DNA of 64,000 bases from a virus. Numbering within the stretch: the stretch's first letter is position 1; the number at the start of each line of letters is the position of its first letter. The stretch is from the IMG/VR virus record IMGVR_UViG_3300006754_000012, positions 1-64,000 of that record; one strand, 5' to 3'. Below the pieces are notes generated by a model that saw nothing but the letters and a program-made list of their open reading frames with translations, was not told the DNA's origin and did no database searches. Both the position numbers and the translations under genes were made by a program. This document shows, one piece after another, positions 49,624-57,883 of the stretch.

Positions 49624-51150
49624 TTGAAAACTATAAAAGCAAGAGTTGGCTCTGAATTGATTTTAGATCATTCAGCAATGCCAGATAAACTTCGTTGGGC
49701 AATAGCGCAGCATTTTATGATAAAGAATCCAGAGCTGGAAAAACGGCAAAGGATGGGCCTGAACAATGGGCATTTACAGCAGCATGTAAAGTTCTATAGA
49801 TTGCGCAATGGGCCAGAATGGGAAGAAGAAATAATATTGCCACGTGGGGCATTTGCTAAGATTGCTCGTTTAGCAAAAAGGCATGGACATATAATTAGTG
49901 TTGATGGTGGGATCAGGGTAACAAATAGATCAAAGAAGATTCTTCAATGCAATGATCTTGGTGTTGATTTAAGGCCATACCAAATAGATGCCTGCAACAA
50001 ACTTATACAGTCCGTTCAGGGGTATGTTTCGTTACCATGCGGGGCGGGTAAAACTGTCTTGGGCGCGGCAGCAATTGTGGCTACTGGCCAACCCTCGATC
50101 ATACTAGTCCATACAGAGGACTTGCTTATGCAGTGGGTGGGTGTTTTTGAGAATATGTACGCTACTGATGTAAGGAGAGTTAGTTCTGGAGGTGGGGATT
50201 ATAGGTGGAGGCAATTGGCTGATAATGAGATAGCGGTTGCAATGGTTCAGACACTACATGCAAACCCACTTAAGAGGAAAGGGTTGTTGGGATCTGCGGG
50301 CGCGGTGTTGCTGGATGAGTGCCACCATGCGCCAGCAGACAGCTTTAGATCTTTGTTTAGGGAAATGCCAGCAAGATACCGTTGGGGATTAACAGCTACT
50401 CCAGACAGACCAGACGGTTGGGGTTGCTTACTCCCAATGTTTATAGGCCCACAATTATTTTCAATGAAACCGAGGCACCTTGTAGAACAGGGTTACCTAA
50501 TGATGCCAAGCATACTCCCTGTTGAAACAGGGATAATTGTTCCGCCTGTAGCGTGGGGTACAGAGAAAGGTGGGACTAAGAAGAGTGCAAGAGCATTGAA
50601 TTGGTTGTGTAGCAATGAAGAACGAAGGCAGTTCTTGATTGATGTTAGTTTTGAGGGGGCTGAAGATGGGCGCACATGCTTAATTTTAGTGCCTAGAGTT
50701 AAATTAGCGTATTGGCTATCTGATCAGTTGTGCCAAAAAGGAATAGACTGCAAAGCAGTAACAGGTAAAATGAATAAAAAGGCACGGGAATACGCTTTAT
50801 CAGACCTACGGAAAGGTAAGTTGCAAGCCATTGTGGCAACACAATTAGCAGATGAAGGTTTAGATGTACCGAACCTTGATTACCTTGTAAATGCAAGCAC
50901 AGGTAAAGCAGGCGGGCGAGCAATACAAAGAATAGGGCGTGCCATGCGTGTTTCTGAAGGCAAGCAGACACCAGTTGTGGTGGATCTTATTGATAATGAT
51001 CCAGTGTACCGAAGGCAGTGGAAAAACAGGGCAATGGCGTACAAGACTGCTATCAATGCACGAATACCAAGTATAGTGCCCGCTGGAAAAGCAATTTCAG
51101 CGATTAAGGCTGAGCTTTTAAAAACAAAGAAAGGAGTAAAGTGTGGCTAA
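49624..51150 (+). CDS. Superfamily 2 DNA/RNA helicase
   Basis: A 508-residue SF2 helicase related to the UvsW/COG1061-type enzymes. Motifs: Walker A L-P-C-G-A-G-K-T (137-144), D-E-C-H-H (231-235), L-T-A-T-P near 255, and Q-R-I-G-R-A-M-R near 440. Before motif I is an R-P-Y-Q motif (Q motif) and an N-terminal region with K-N-P-E-L-E-K typical of this group. It unwinds DNA or remodels recombination or replication forks. The TTG start keeps the conserved N-terminal segment; the first ATG (codon 19) would remove it. It is the first gene of the rightward replication block. Confidence 0.85.
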   Translation: MKTIKARVGSELILDHSAMPDKLRWAIAQHFMIKNPELEKRQRMGLNNGHLQQHVKFYRLRNGPEWEEEIILPRGAFAKIARLAKRHGHIISVDGGIRVTNRSKKILQCNDLGVDLRPYQIDACNKLIQSVQGYVSLPCGAGKTVLGAAAIVATGQPSIILVHTEDLLMQWVGVFENMYATDVRRVSSGGGDYRWRQLADNEIAVAMVQTLHANPLKRKGLLGSAGAVLLDECHHAPADSFRSLFREMPARYRWGLTATPDRPDGWGCLLPMFIGPQLFSMKPRHLVEQGYLMMPSILPVETGIIVPPVAWGTEKGGTKKSARALNWLCSNEERRQFLIDVSFEGAEDGRTCLILVPRVKLAYWLSDQLCQKGIDCKAVTGKMNKKAREYALSDLRKGKLQAIVATQLADEGLDVPNLDYLVNASTGKAGGRAIQRIGRAMRVSEGKQTPVVVDLIDNDPVYRRQWKNRAMAYKTAINARIPSIVPAGKAISAIKAELLKTKKGVKCG

Positions 51151-51370
51151 AATCAAGTTACATGATGAAGTTCTAACCCCAGACGGGAAAATAGGGGTAG
51201 TTATAGATAGGTTCTTTAGGGGCAAGCAAGCACTGTACAAAGTATCAGTAAAACATACAGGTGTGCGTGTGAGTTACAGTGAAATATTTGACTTTAAACG
51301 TGGTGAATTGCAAAAACGGCAGCCTGTCCTTAAAAGTGTACCGTTGCCAAAATTAGGCGTTGCAAAATAA
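51143..51370 (+). CDS. Small SH3-like basic protein
   Basis: A 75-residue basic protein from a GTG inside the end of the helicase gene (8-base overlap; AAAGGAG just before). It has L-H-D-E-V-L-T-P-D-G-K-I-G-V-V, a small beta-barrel pattern like SH3-type DNA-binding or elongation proteins. It may assist the helicase. Family not established. Confidence 0.55.
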   Translation: MAKIKLHDEVLTPDGKIGVVIDRFFRGKQALYKVSVKHTGVRVSYSEIFDFKRGELQKRQPVLKSVPLPKLGVAK

Positions 51371-51388
51371 CCGTTGTGGGGGTACACT
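51360..51388 (+). promoter_or_regulatory. Promoter of the conserved 21-bp family
   Basis: TTGCAA (51360-51365), 17 bases, TACACT (51383-51388). The 21-bp core TAACCGTTGTGGGGGTACACT aligns with promoters at 57810, 59019 and 60334. The gene that follows uses the same ribosome binding site (TGTAGGAGGGCAATATGG) as the MoxR gene. Confidence 0.6.
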
Positions 51389-51414
51389 AATTACAATGCT
51401 TGTAGGAGGGCAAT

Positions 51415-51579
51415 ATGGCACAACACATTACAAACAATATTTTTGGTGAGGAAACACGGGTAGTCCATGTTGGGGACTTATGGTGCGTATTGCACGATGA
51501 GGAATACCACTGGTACAAAACAGAAAAAGAAGCGCAAGATGCGGCTGCTGCTTTGGCTAGTGAGGTGAACAATGCTTAG
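51415..51579 (+). CDS. Small hypothetical protein
   Basis: A 54-residue protein with an excellent ribosome binding site (AGGAGG, 6-base spacing). It has an H-V-G-D-L-W-C-V-L-H-D beta segment and a C-terminal helix of alanines. It overlaps the start of the lipoprotein-like gene by 8 bases. It is driven by the promoter at 51360 and may be an early factor acting on the host. Family unknown. Confidence 0.6.
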   Translation: MAQHITNNIFGEETRVVHVGDLWCVLHDEEYHWYKTEKEAQDAAAALASEVNNA

Positions 51580-51802
51580 GTTATTGTTGGCTGCCCTTAT
51601 TTGTTCTGGTTGTTACATTCCGCCCCAAGCGTTGAAGAGTTGGGAGGAGGATCGCCTGCACCGAAGAGGCGCTTCTGTCCCGTGCTCCGCTTTTAGAGCA
51701 GGGCAAACAATGGGGGGTGGTGATCGGGTTATTCGCGTAACATCACGCAGTGTCACGATCCGTAGTAGTTCTGGTGGCCATTATTCAATAGCGTGTAGGT
51801 AG
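51572..51802 (+). CDS. Putative small lipoprotein
   Basis: A 76-residue protein whose N-terminus (M-L-R-L-L-L-A-A-L-I-C-S-G-C) resembles a lipoprotein signal with a C-S-G-C lipobox-like end, lacking the usual leucine at -3. The mature part is short and basic with a serine-rich beta region. Small phage lipoproteins can serve as outer spanins or block superinfection. The position with early genes favours the second, but this is inference. Confidence 0.5.
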   Translation: MLRLLLAALICSGCYIPPQALKSWEEDRLHRRGASVPCSAFRAGQTMGGGDRVIRVTSRSVTIRSSSGGHYSIACR

Positions 51803-51888
51803 CGGACATATTTTGTCCCACGCATAAGTTATTTATGTTGTGTAAAGCAAAACCTAACCCTATAGGGGTAATGCCAGTAGGAGGGCAC

Positions 51889-53310
51889 ATGAGACATTTC
51901 AGGCCATATAAGACAGTATCGCCTAGGTATGAAGGGGAGCCAATAGCAGGCTTGCCTTCTGCTGCGATGGTTCTAACAAATAGCGAACGTAGGGAGGCAT
52001 GGTGTAGTAGGCGATGGTTGTTTTCTTATGGCAGGCTTATAAGTGGCCTACCTAGTATAGCCATGCAATGGGGTTCTTTTTACCATTCTATACTTGAGGA
52101 TATGTATATCCATTGGGCTAATGAGTCTGGTGAAAAAAGGTTGCAGTATTCAGGGGCAGACTTGTATGTATGCGGCGATACTTTACACCAAAGCGGGCTG
52201 CATTCTTCCTGTGGTAGGTGCGGCGGTAGCCTTTCTGGCCCGATAGCACGCATTGAGAAAGAGCTACAATCTGATCCAGAATATTGGGACAGGCAGGCCG
52301 AAAAGTATGGGGGGATTGATGGTTTATTAAAATCCCTGCATGACACTGCTGTTGGCTACTTACATATATATGGAATGTATGGCCCAAAGAATTTTGATGT
52401 GCTGGCTGTTGAGATACCCGTGGCTTTACCCGTACTTAATTCAAACGGGAAAGTATATAAATCACAAGTCCCAATTGTAGATTTAGGGGAGGGTAATGGG
52501 TGGAGGCTCGCTACCTTTAGGGAAAAGAAGCCTTGGCGTATGGTTCGTTTACCTTGGTACCAAATAGGTAGATTAGATTGCTTACTAAGGCACAAGGAAA
52601 CTAAAGAGCTTTATGTTTTAGAGTTTAAAACATCGGCAAACCCAACCTCTTACGGAAAAGATCTACATTTAGACAACCAACTCCCAGGATATATAGCGGC
52701 TGCGGCTCACCTTGGTTTGGGTAAAGTAAGGGGATACATTTGGGACGTATCTTCTAGCAGAAAGCAGGTTGAGCCAAGGGTTTTAGCAAGCGGAAAGCTC
52801 TCCACAGCTAAACAAAACTGCCCTAGTTGGAAGTATAAAGAGGCAGTTGATTTAGTTATAAGCGGAGGATCTGGGAGTACCGTTGATTATTCTATAGAGG
52901 ATATAAATAAGTCTAAAGAGTTTGTTCGTTACTTAAAAGAGTCTGTTGACACTAAGCTTTACCATAGAGAGTGGGGTAATCCAGCAGAATCAGTCATTGA
53001 TAGGTACGAGACAGAGCTTTTAGTAGATGCACAGCGGTTCGCTAAAATGCGCAGGGCTTTGGTAACTTCGGGTACTGAGGAATCAGTTTTATCATCATTC
53101 CCCCGTGTACCATTCTGCCGTGGCCCAGGAAGCTCATGTTCTTACGCTGGCATTTGTATGGAAGGCGGGGGTGATCTTGATCTTGTCATTGATTCAATGA
53201 TTAACGGCCCAAATACAGGGGTGGAAGAGAGGGGATCAGTTCGTTTTACAGAAACAAAAACTAAAAACAAAGAGAATAAGGAGAATAAGATATGTCCACC
53301 AATGTTCTAA
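51889..53310 (+). CDS. RecB-like PD-(D/E)XK nuclease with C-terminal cysteines
   Basis: The ATG at 51889 follows AGTAGGAGGG, the standard strong site here, and gives 473 residues. The nuclease core has G-R-L-D-C near residue 232, E-F-K-T near 252 and L-D-N-Q-L-P-G-Y, matching the motif II, III and Q-X3-Y of RecB-type PD-(D/E)XK nucleases. An N-terminal A-M-Q-W-G-S-F-Y-H region fits motif I. C-terminal C-R-G-P-G-S-S-C and later C could bind an iron-sulfur cluster, as in Cas4 and AddB. A second cysteine set near residue 110 (C-G-R-C-G-G) looks like a zinc site. It overlaps the Sak4-like gene by 19 bases and probably acts in recombination. Confidence 0.78.
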   Translation: MRHFRPYKTVSPRYEGEPIAGLPSAAMVLTNSERREAWCSRRWLFSYGRLISGLPSIAMQWGSFYHSILEDMYIHWANESGEKRLQYSGADLYVCGDTLHQSGLHSSCGRCGGSLSGPIARIEKELQSDPEYWDRQAEKYGGIDGLLKSLHDTAVGYLHIYGMYGPKNFDVLAVEIPVALPVLNSNGKVYKSQVPIVDLGEGNGWRLATFREKKPWRMVRLPWYQIGRLDCLLRHKETKELYVLEFKTSANPTSYGKDLHLDNQLPGYIAAAAHLGLGKVRGYIWDVSSSRKQVEPRVLASGKLSTAKQNCPSWKYKEAVDLVISGGSGSTVDYSIEDINKSKEFVRYLKESVDTKLYHREWGNPAESVIDRYETELLVDAQRFAKMRRALVTSGTEESVLSSFPRVPFCRGPGSSCSYAGICMEGGGDLDLVIDSMINGPNTGVEERGSVRFTETKTKNKENKENKICPPMF

Positions 53311-54098
53311 GCTACAAAAAAGCAGCAGAGCTTCCTAAAACAGCCAAACTATTATTTACTGGAGATAGTGGTTCTGGAAAAACACGGCTTTGTTGTACAG
53401 CACCAAAGCCAGTGATCTTGTTGGTTGAACCTAATGGTTTGATGACAATACAGGCTACCAACCCAGACGCAATTGTAGTTGAAGCTAATAACCTACAAAC
53501 TGTGTATTCCTTCTTCCAGGATGCAATGAGTGGGCGGTTAAAAGACGAAACAGGCTGCGAGACAATTATTATTGATTCGCTTACAGAAATGCAGAGACTT
53601 ATACGTGATGACATCCTTATGCAGAAAGGCAGCGCTCCTGGTGCGAATGTAAAGTTTTCACTTGCAGACTGGGGCGTTTTGACTGATCGGATGCGTAAAA
53701 TGATCAGGACAGTACGGGACTTACCCTTTACGGTTGTTTGTACTGCGCTTGCTCAATATGAAACCGACGAATCTACAGGGATTAGGTACGCTATGCCGTC
53801 TTTTGATGGTAGGAAAATGCCCAATGAGATTTGTGGATACTTTTCGGCAGTTGGCTATGTTTATAGAGAGCAAGTCACTGAAGGAGAAGAGGTAGAGGTT
53901 AGGCACAAGGTAATGTTCCGTGGGCCATCCAACTACCTTACTAAAGGGCTTCCTGGACTTGACGCAACAGAAGAACCTGACGTTACGGCCATGCTTGCCA
54001 AAATTGGTAATACCGAGGTTGGGAGCCTTGATATTGCAGGTGATCCAAAACAACCCAAAAAACAACGTAGAACACGCAGGCAGCAAGCCAGCAAATAG
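53292..54098 (+). CDS. Sak4-like RecA-fold ATPase
   Basis: A 268-residue ATPase with Walker A G-D-S-G-S-G-K-T (24-31), Walker B T-I-I-I-D-S-L-T near 98, and a basic C-terminal tail with P-K-Q-P-K-K-Q-R. It belongs to the AAA_24 group (PF13479), which includes the phage single-strand annealing protein Sak4. The next gene encodes an SSB-like protein; Sak4 proteins work with SSB. It overlaps the nuclease gene, so nuclease, recombinase and SSB form one recombination operon. Confidence 0.78.
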   Translation: MSTNVLSYKKAAELPKTAKLLFTGDSGSGKTRLCCTAPKPVILLVEPNGLMTIQATNPDAIVVEANNLQTVYSFFQDAMSGRLKDETGCETIIIDSLTEMQRLIRDDILMQKGSAPGANVKFSLADWGVLTDRMRKMIRTVRDLPFTVVCTALAQYETDESTGIRYAMPSFDGRKMPNEICGYFSAVGYVYREQVTEGEEVEVRHKVMFRGPSNYLTKGLPGLDATEEPDVTAMLAKIGNTEVGSLDIAGDPKQPKKQRRTRRQQASK

Positions 54099-54106
54099 GA
54101 GGAAAG

Positions 54107-54616
54107 ATGGCACTTATTATTAATCCAACAGAAGAAGGTAACAGTGGTGGCGGCGGTGAACGTCGCCCAAAAGTTAGGGCTGGTAGCAAAGTCTTATGGG
54201 CCGCTGGTACTAAATGGGGAGAATCAAAAGCGGGCAATGTTAAGATTGACGTTAGGTTTCTCTGTGTTGAAGATCCAGATGGAGGGAAAGATGTAGGGGG
54301 GTTCATTTGGGATACTTTTACACTAACGGAACGTGCAGCTTGGAAGCTGTCGCAGTTTGCTCGCGCAGCGAATGTTGGTGAACCTTGGGACGCAGAAGAT
54401 GAAACAGCAACGGATAATGTGCTTATGTCTTCCCCTATTATGGTTCAGTGTGAAGATGAGGCTGGGCTAGACGGCGCTATGCGTGTTCGCTGCCAACGGT
54501 ATTCCACCTGGGGCGGTGAAATTACTGATGAGATGGAGGCTATGCTTGCTAAAGCAGAAGACTTCCACATGCAGGGGCAAATTAAAGCTGGAAACACTTC
54601 TGATATCCCTTTTTAG
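54107..54616 (+). CDS. SSB-like protein with DIPF C-terminus
   Basis: A 169-residue protein after AGGAGG. The N-terminal part is glycine-rich, then a beta region with V-K-I-D-V-R-F-L-C and F-I-W-D-T-F-T-L, compatible with an OB-like fold or DUF669-type protein. It ends in D-I-P-F, the exact C-terminal tip that bacterial SSBs use to recruit partners. The neighbour is a Sak4-like recombinase, which fits. The call rests on tip and context, since the fold is not confirmed. Confidence 0.65.
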   Translation: MALIINPTEEGNSGGGGERRPKVRAGSKVLWAAGTKWGESKAGNVKIDVRFLCVEDPDGGKDVGGFIWDTFTLTERAAWKLSQFARAANVGEPWDAEDETATDNVLMSSPIMVQCEDEAGLDGAMRVRCQRYSTWGGEITDEMEAMLAKAEDFHMQGQIKAGNTSDIPF

Positions 54617-54630
54617 GTAACAGTTTAGAT

Positions 54631-54669
54631 ATGGGCGCAAGGTATAAGCGGAAATTGCCTTGCGCCCAT
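54631..54669 (+). other. Perfect 12-bp hairpin in the leader of the replication gene
   Basis: ATGGGCGCAAGG (54631-54642) and CCTTGCGCCCAT (54658-54669) are exact complements around 15 bases. No T run follows; the gene start is 11 bases downstream. TAACAGTTTAG (54618-54628), as in the 60334 promoter, lies immediately upstream. It may control translation or bind a protein. Confidence 0.5.
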
Positions 54670-54679
54670 TGGGGTACCA

Positions 54680-55798
54680 ATGAATCGTACAGACTTTGTA
54701 TTGAGAGCATCGTTTTGGCTTGATCGTGGAATTGAGACTTTAAGTGTAGGCGCTAAGCTTACTTTATTAGAGCTAATGTCAAGAGCAGACAAGGACGGTG
54801 TTGTAGAAATACACCGTTCTAAAATGAACCCTATTGATCTGGTTGATCTGGAGGCGTCTGGAGAGATAGCTGTATGGGTTGCTGGTGATGGTGAGTATGC
54901 GTGGATCGTTAGGTTTTCTACCGATCAGCCTTCTAAGGGGAGGTTTGCAATAGGGAGGAATTTAGACTTACCACCTCCGCCTAAAGATAAGGTCGTAGCT
55001 TGCCTAGAAATAAAGCGTGGGTGGAGGCCAACAGAAGCCCAAGCTAAACAGGCGTGCCCCCGTGCTTGGGGTTCTATTAAATCAACAGGTGTAGCGGCAA
55101 GTAGTAGCGAGGTCTACACGGTTTATGAAGAGTGGAGAAAACGCCAAATAAGGCCAGGAGCTTGTAAGCTCGGCCCAGCTACCCAAGAAACAATAAGGGG
55201 GGGGTTAAGAAACGCAACGGTAGAGCAGATCGTAAACCTAATTCGTTATGCTTATGAAGCAGATGAGCCTGGGCCTAGGTTTTGGAGGGGTGATAACCAA
55301 AGCGGGCGAAAATATCTTGGGCTGGACAACCTGCTAGTTGGTAAGAAAATAGAGTCCCGCTTACAAATGGTAAGTGAATGGCTTGAAAAAGAAACTAAGT
55401 CAACAGCTATGGGGGATGGTACGGACTTAGGGCCAATGGCGGCCTACAGAAGCCGTAGGCGCTCGCCAAGTAAGCCCCCAACCCCTACGGGCAATAAGGC
55501 CAGTGTAGAACAACAGGGGGCTACTGAGGGGCTTGTACCAGCAGGGACAAAAACTACACCTAACCCAAGGCCAAAACGCCTAAATGCTCAGTGTAGAAAA
55601 ATACTGTGGTTGTTTAGGAATAATGGGGGCAGTGGTGTCCGTACTGCTGAACTGGCCAAAATAGCATTGAAATATTCAGCGAGAATTTCAGAACTTCGTG
55701 GGTACGGGTACCCAATTGTTTGTGAGAAAAGATCTGCTGACGGCAATAACCTTTACATGATGAAAGAACGGGGCAAAAGTGAAGAAATGGATAGATGA
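54680..55798 (+). CDS. Replication organizer-like protein
   Basis: A 372-residue protein. An N-terminal 110-residue region is winged-helix-like (L-T-L-L-E-L-M-S-R-A-D-K-D-G). The middle (about 130-245) has V-Y-E-E-W-R-K-R and R-K-Y-L-G-L-D-N-L-L, typical of phage DnaD- or gpO-like replication proteins. After a linker rich in proline, the last 65 residues form a helix-turn-helix with R-T-A-E-L-A-K-I-A and R-I-S-E-L-R-G-Y-G-Y-P-I, like PF14090. It probably binds the origin and loads the primase-helicase, whose gene overlaps it by 20 bases. The ribosome binding site is weak and follows a hairpin. Confidence 0.65.
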   Translation: MNRTDFVLRASFWLDRGIETLSVGAKLTLLELMSRADKDGVVEIHRSKMNPIDLVDLEASGEIAVWVAGDGEYAWIVRFSTDQPSKGRFAIGRNLDLPPPPKDKVVACLEIKRGWRPTEAQAKQACPRAWGSIKSTGVAASSSEVYTVYEEWRKRQIRPGACKLGPATQETIRGGLRNATVEQIVNLIRYAYEADEPGPRFWRGDNQSGRKYLGLDNLLVGKKIESRLQMVSEWLEKETKSTAMGDGTDLGPMAAYRSRRRSPSKPPTPTGNKASVEQQGATEGLVPAGTKTTPNPRPKRLNAQCRKILWLFRNNGGSGVRTAELAKIALKYSARISELRGYGYPIVCEKRSADGNNLYMMKERGKSEEMDR

Positions 55799-57752
55799 GT
55801 TAAAAAGTGCAAGCGTTTGGGAGGTAGCGACTAACCTAGGGCTTAAGAAGACGAGGGGTAATGGTGTCAGCCCATGCCCAAGTTGTGGTGTTATCACTCG
55901 CGGATCTACCGACAAAAGGGGGCCAGTTGGGGTTAATGGGGAAGGTACAGGGTGGCGTTGTTTTAAGTGTGATGTAAGTGGTGATGCCTTACAACTCGCC
56001 GCGTATGCTTTAGAAGGTAAAACACTTGCTAACTGTGGTGCAGAAGCGAAAAAAAGGATCTCCCAAAAATTCCAGAAATGGGGAATGGTGGGGGCTATAG
56101 AAAATAAGGGGGGGGGTTATCGGATTAGCAAAGTAGTCCAGACCCAAAAACAAAAAAGGGATAGGTATGCGCCGAAGCCATACATCAACCCAAAATACAA
56201 GTGGCATAAGGACATACTACCCGTATGTGAATCGGCTTTATGGGGTAGTGATGGTGCTTTAGTCCTGTCTTATTTACAGAGTAGGGGCTTCAGAGAGGAA
56301 ACTCTTAAAGCTTGGTATATAGGCGCACTAATCATTAAGAATAATGATGGTAAGATAGTAGAGCAGTTTGTTGCTATACCTGTTTTAGATAAAGACGGAA
56401 AATGTGTCAACATGCGCTTTAGGAGTGTTCCAGGCGACTGCTTATATTGTGATGGGGCAGGTTGTAGAAGATGTCACCAAGTAGGGGAGGTTAAGAAGAT
56501 CTACCTCCGTTGCCCTGGAAGGCCGACAACACTGTTTGGGGTGAAGCAGCTAAAAGAAGACAAGTCAGACGATGTGTATATTTGTGAAGGTGAGCTTGAT
56601 GTTATCGCTCTATGGCAATTGGGTGTAAAAGACAATGTAGTAAGTGGGACTGGTGGTGCTGGTACTTGGGATGACGAATGGCTTGATATACTTGAGCCAT
56701 ACAGGCATTTTGTTATTGTTTACGATACTGATGCCGCTGGGGAAAAGGGGGCAAAAGGTGTAGCTGACAAGCTTGGTAGAGATCGGTGTAGTCGGGCAAA
56801 ACTCCCAGAAAAAGACCCCGCAGAGTGTATGGAAAAAGGCCATTCCCCCAAAAGAATAATGATCGCGCTTGATAATGCACAACCATTATTAGAAGCAGGG
56901 CTTGTTAGGGTGGACGCCTATGCTATGGAAGTTGAAAGGCTAGTAAGTTCACCGCAAAACCATAAGGGATTATCTATAGGCTCCCAAAAAATGGAGGAAG
57001 CGCTTGGAGGTTGGAGGCCTGAACTTGTTGTAGTGACAGGCGACACAGCGGCAGGGAAAACGAGCTTTGTGACATGGCTGGCTCTTGAGCAAGCGAGGCG
57101 AGGAGTAGGTGTCTTATTAACGAGCTTTGAGCAAAGGCCGATAGGGACAGTACAGAAACTCTTGAGAGCGGAAGTCGGTGGGGACTTTACAGAAGTTGAT
57201 CAAGCGACGAGAGCAAATGCGATGGCGACCCTTGGTAGCCTTCCTATCTATATGGTCGATCATTATGGTGAGCTTGCGACGGATCAAATGAGGGACTTGC
57301 TTAGTTACTCTTCTCGCAGAAGAGATGTAAGGTTTGCCGTAGTTGACCACCTTGGTTTTATGGTTCAGAACGCAGACGATGAGAGGAAAGCAATAGAGGC
57401 GGTAGTCCGTGACTATGCAACACTTTCTGTTCACTTAGGCATGACTATTGTGCTTATCTGCCACCCAAACAATATGTCTATCGCCCAACAACGTAGGGTC
57501 AAGTTGGGTGATTTGAAGGGCGCGAGTGCTATACGGCAAGACGCACATACAGGCATCGTTGTGGAAAGGATACTTCCAGGCAAGACAGTTGAGCATCCTG
57601 CGGCTGCCGTCCATATAGATAAATGTAGGTCTGAGTTTGGCCTGCAAGGCGCACGATTGACCTTATTTTACGATCCACAGGCTTGTGTGTATGGCGACAC
57701 ATGGGAAGAAACCCCCGCTGGAAGGGCTATGTCGTACCAGCATGTCCCATAG
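55779..57752 (+). CDS. Primase-helicase, T7 gp4-like
   Basis: A 657-residue protein combining primase and hexameric helicase. The N-terminal zinc finger is C33, C36, C61, C64. The Toprim fold has C-E-G-E-L-D (E270) and Y-D-T-D (316-318). The RecA-type helicase has Walker A G-D-T-A-A-G-K-T (421-428), then the D-H-L-G-F Walker B-like region near 522. An additional zinc motif of DnaJ type (C-L-Y-C-D-G-A-G-C-R-R-C, 221-232) sits before the Toprim motifs and is not general in this family. It makes primers and unwinds DNA at the fork. The GTG start overlaps the preceding gene by 20 bases. Confidence 0.88.
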   Translation: MKKWIDELKSASVWEVATNLGLKKTRGNGVSPCPSCGVITRGSTDKRGPVGVNGEGTGWRCFKCDVSGDALQLAAYALEGKTLANCGAEAKKRISQKFQKWGMVGAIENKGGGYRISKVVQTQKQKRDRYAPKPYINPKYKWHKDILPVCESALWGSDGALVLSYLQSRGFREETLKAWYIGALIIKNNDGKIVEQFVAIPVLDKDGKCVNMRFRSVPGDCLYCDGAGCRRCHQVGEVKKIYLRCPGRPTTLFGVKQLKEDKSDDVYICEGELDVIALWQLGVKDNVVSGTGGAGTWDDEWLDILEPYRHFVIVYDTDAAGEKGAKGVADKLGRDRCSRAKLPEKDPAECMEKGHSPKRIMIALDNAQPLLEAGLVRVDAYAMEVERLVSSPQNHKGLSIGSQKMEEALGGWRPELVVVTGDTAAGKTSFVTWLALEQARRGVGVLLTSFEQRPIGTVQKLLRAEVGGDFTEVDQATRANAMATLGSLPIYMVDHYGELATDQMRDLLSYSSRRRDVRFAVVDHLGFMVQNADDERKAIEAVVRDYATLSVHLGMTIVLICHPNNMSIAQQRRVKLGDLKGASAIRQDAHTGIVVERILPGKTVEHPAAAVHIDKCRSEFGLQGARLTLFYDPQACVYGDTWEETPAGRAMSYQHVP

Positions 57753-57802
57753 CCAGCATGACGGGGCGGTCATACTAAGTTGGGTTTGGCGTAACTTTGA
57801 GG

Positions 57803-57830
57803 TTGCTTCTAACCAAAAGTGTGGTATTAT
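57803..57830 (+). promoter_or_regulatory. Promoter of the conserved 21-bp family
   Basis: TTGCTT (57803-57808), 16 bases, TATTAT (57825-57830). The 21-bp core begins TAACC (57810). It lies about 55 bases upstream of the first gene of the MoxR-VWA module. Confidence 0.6.
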
Positions 57831-57883
57831 AGTTTTAGAGTACAGCAAAACAGTTGTGCTTCAACAACCTGTAGGAGGGTAAT

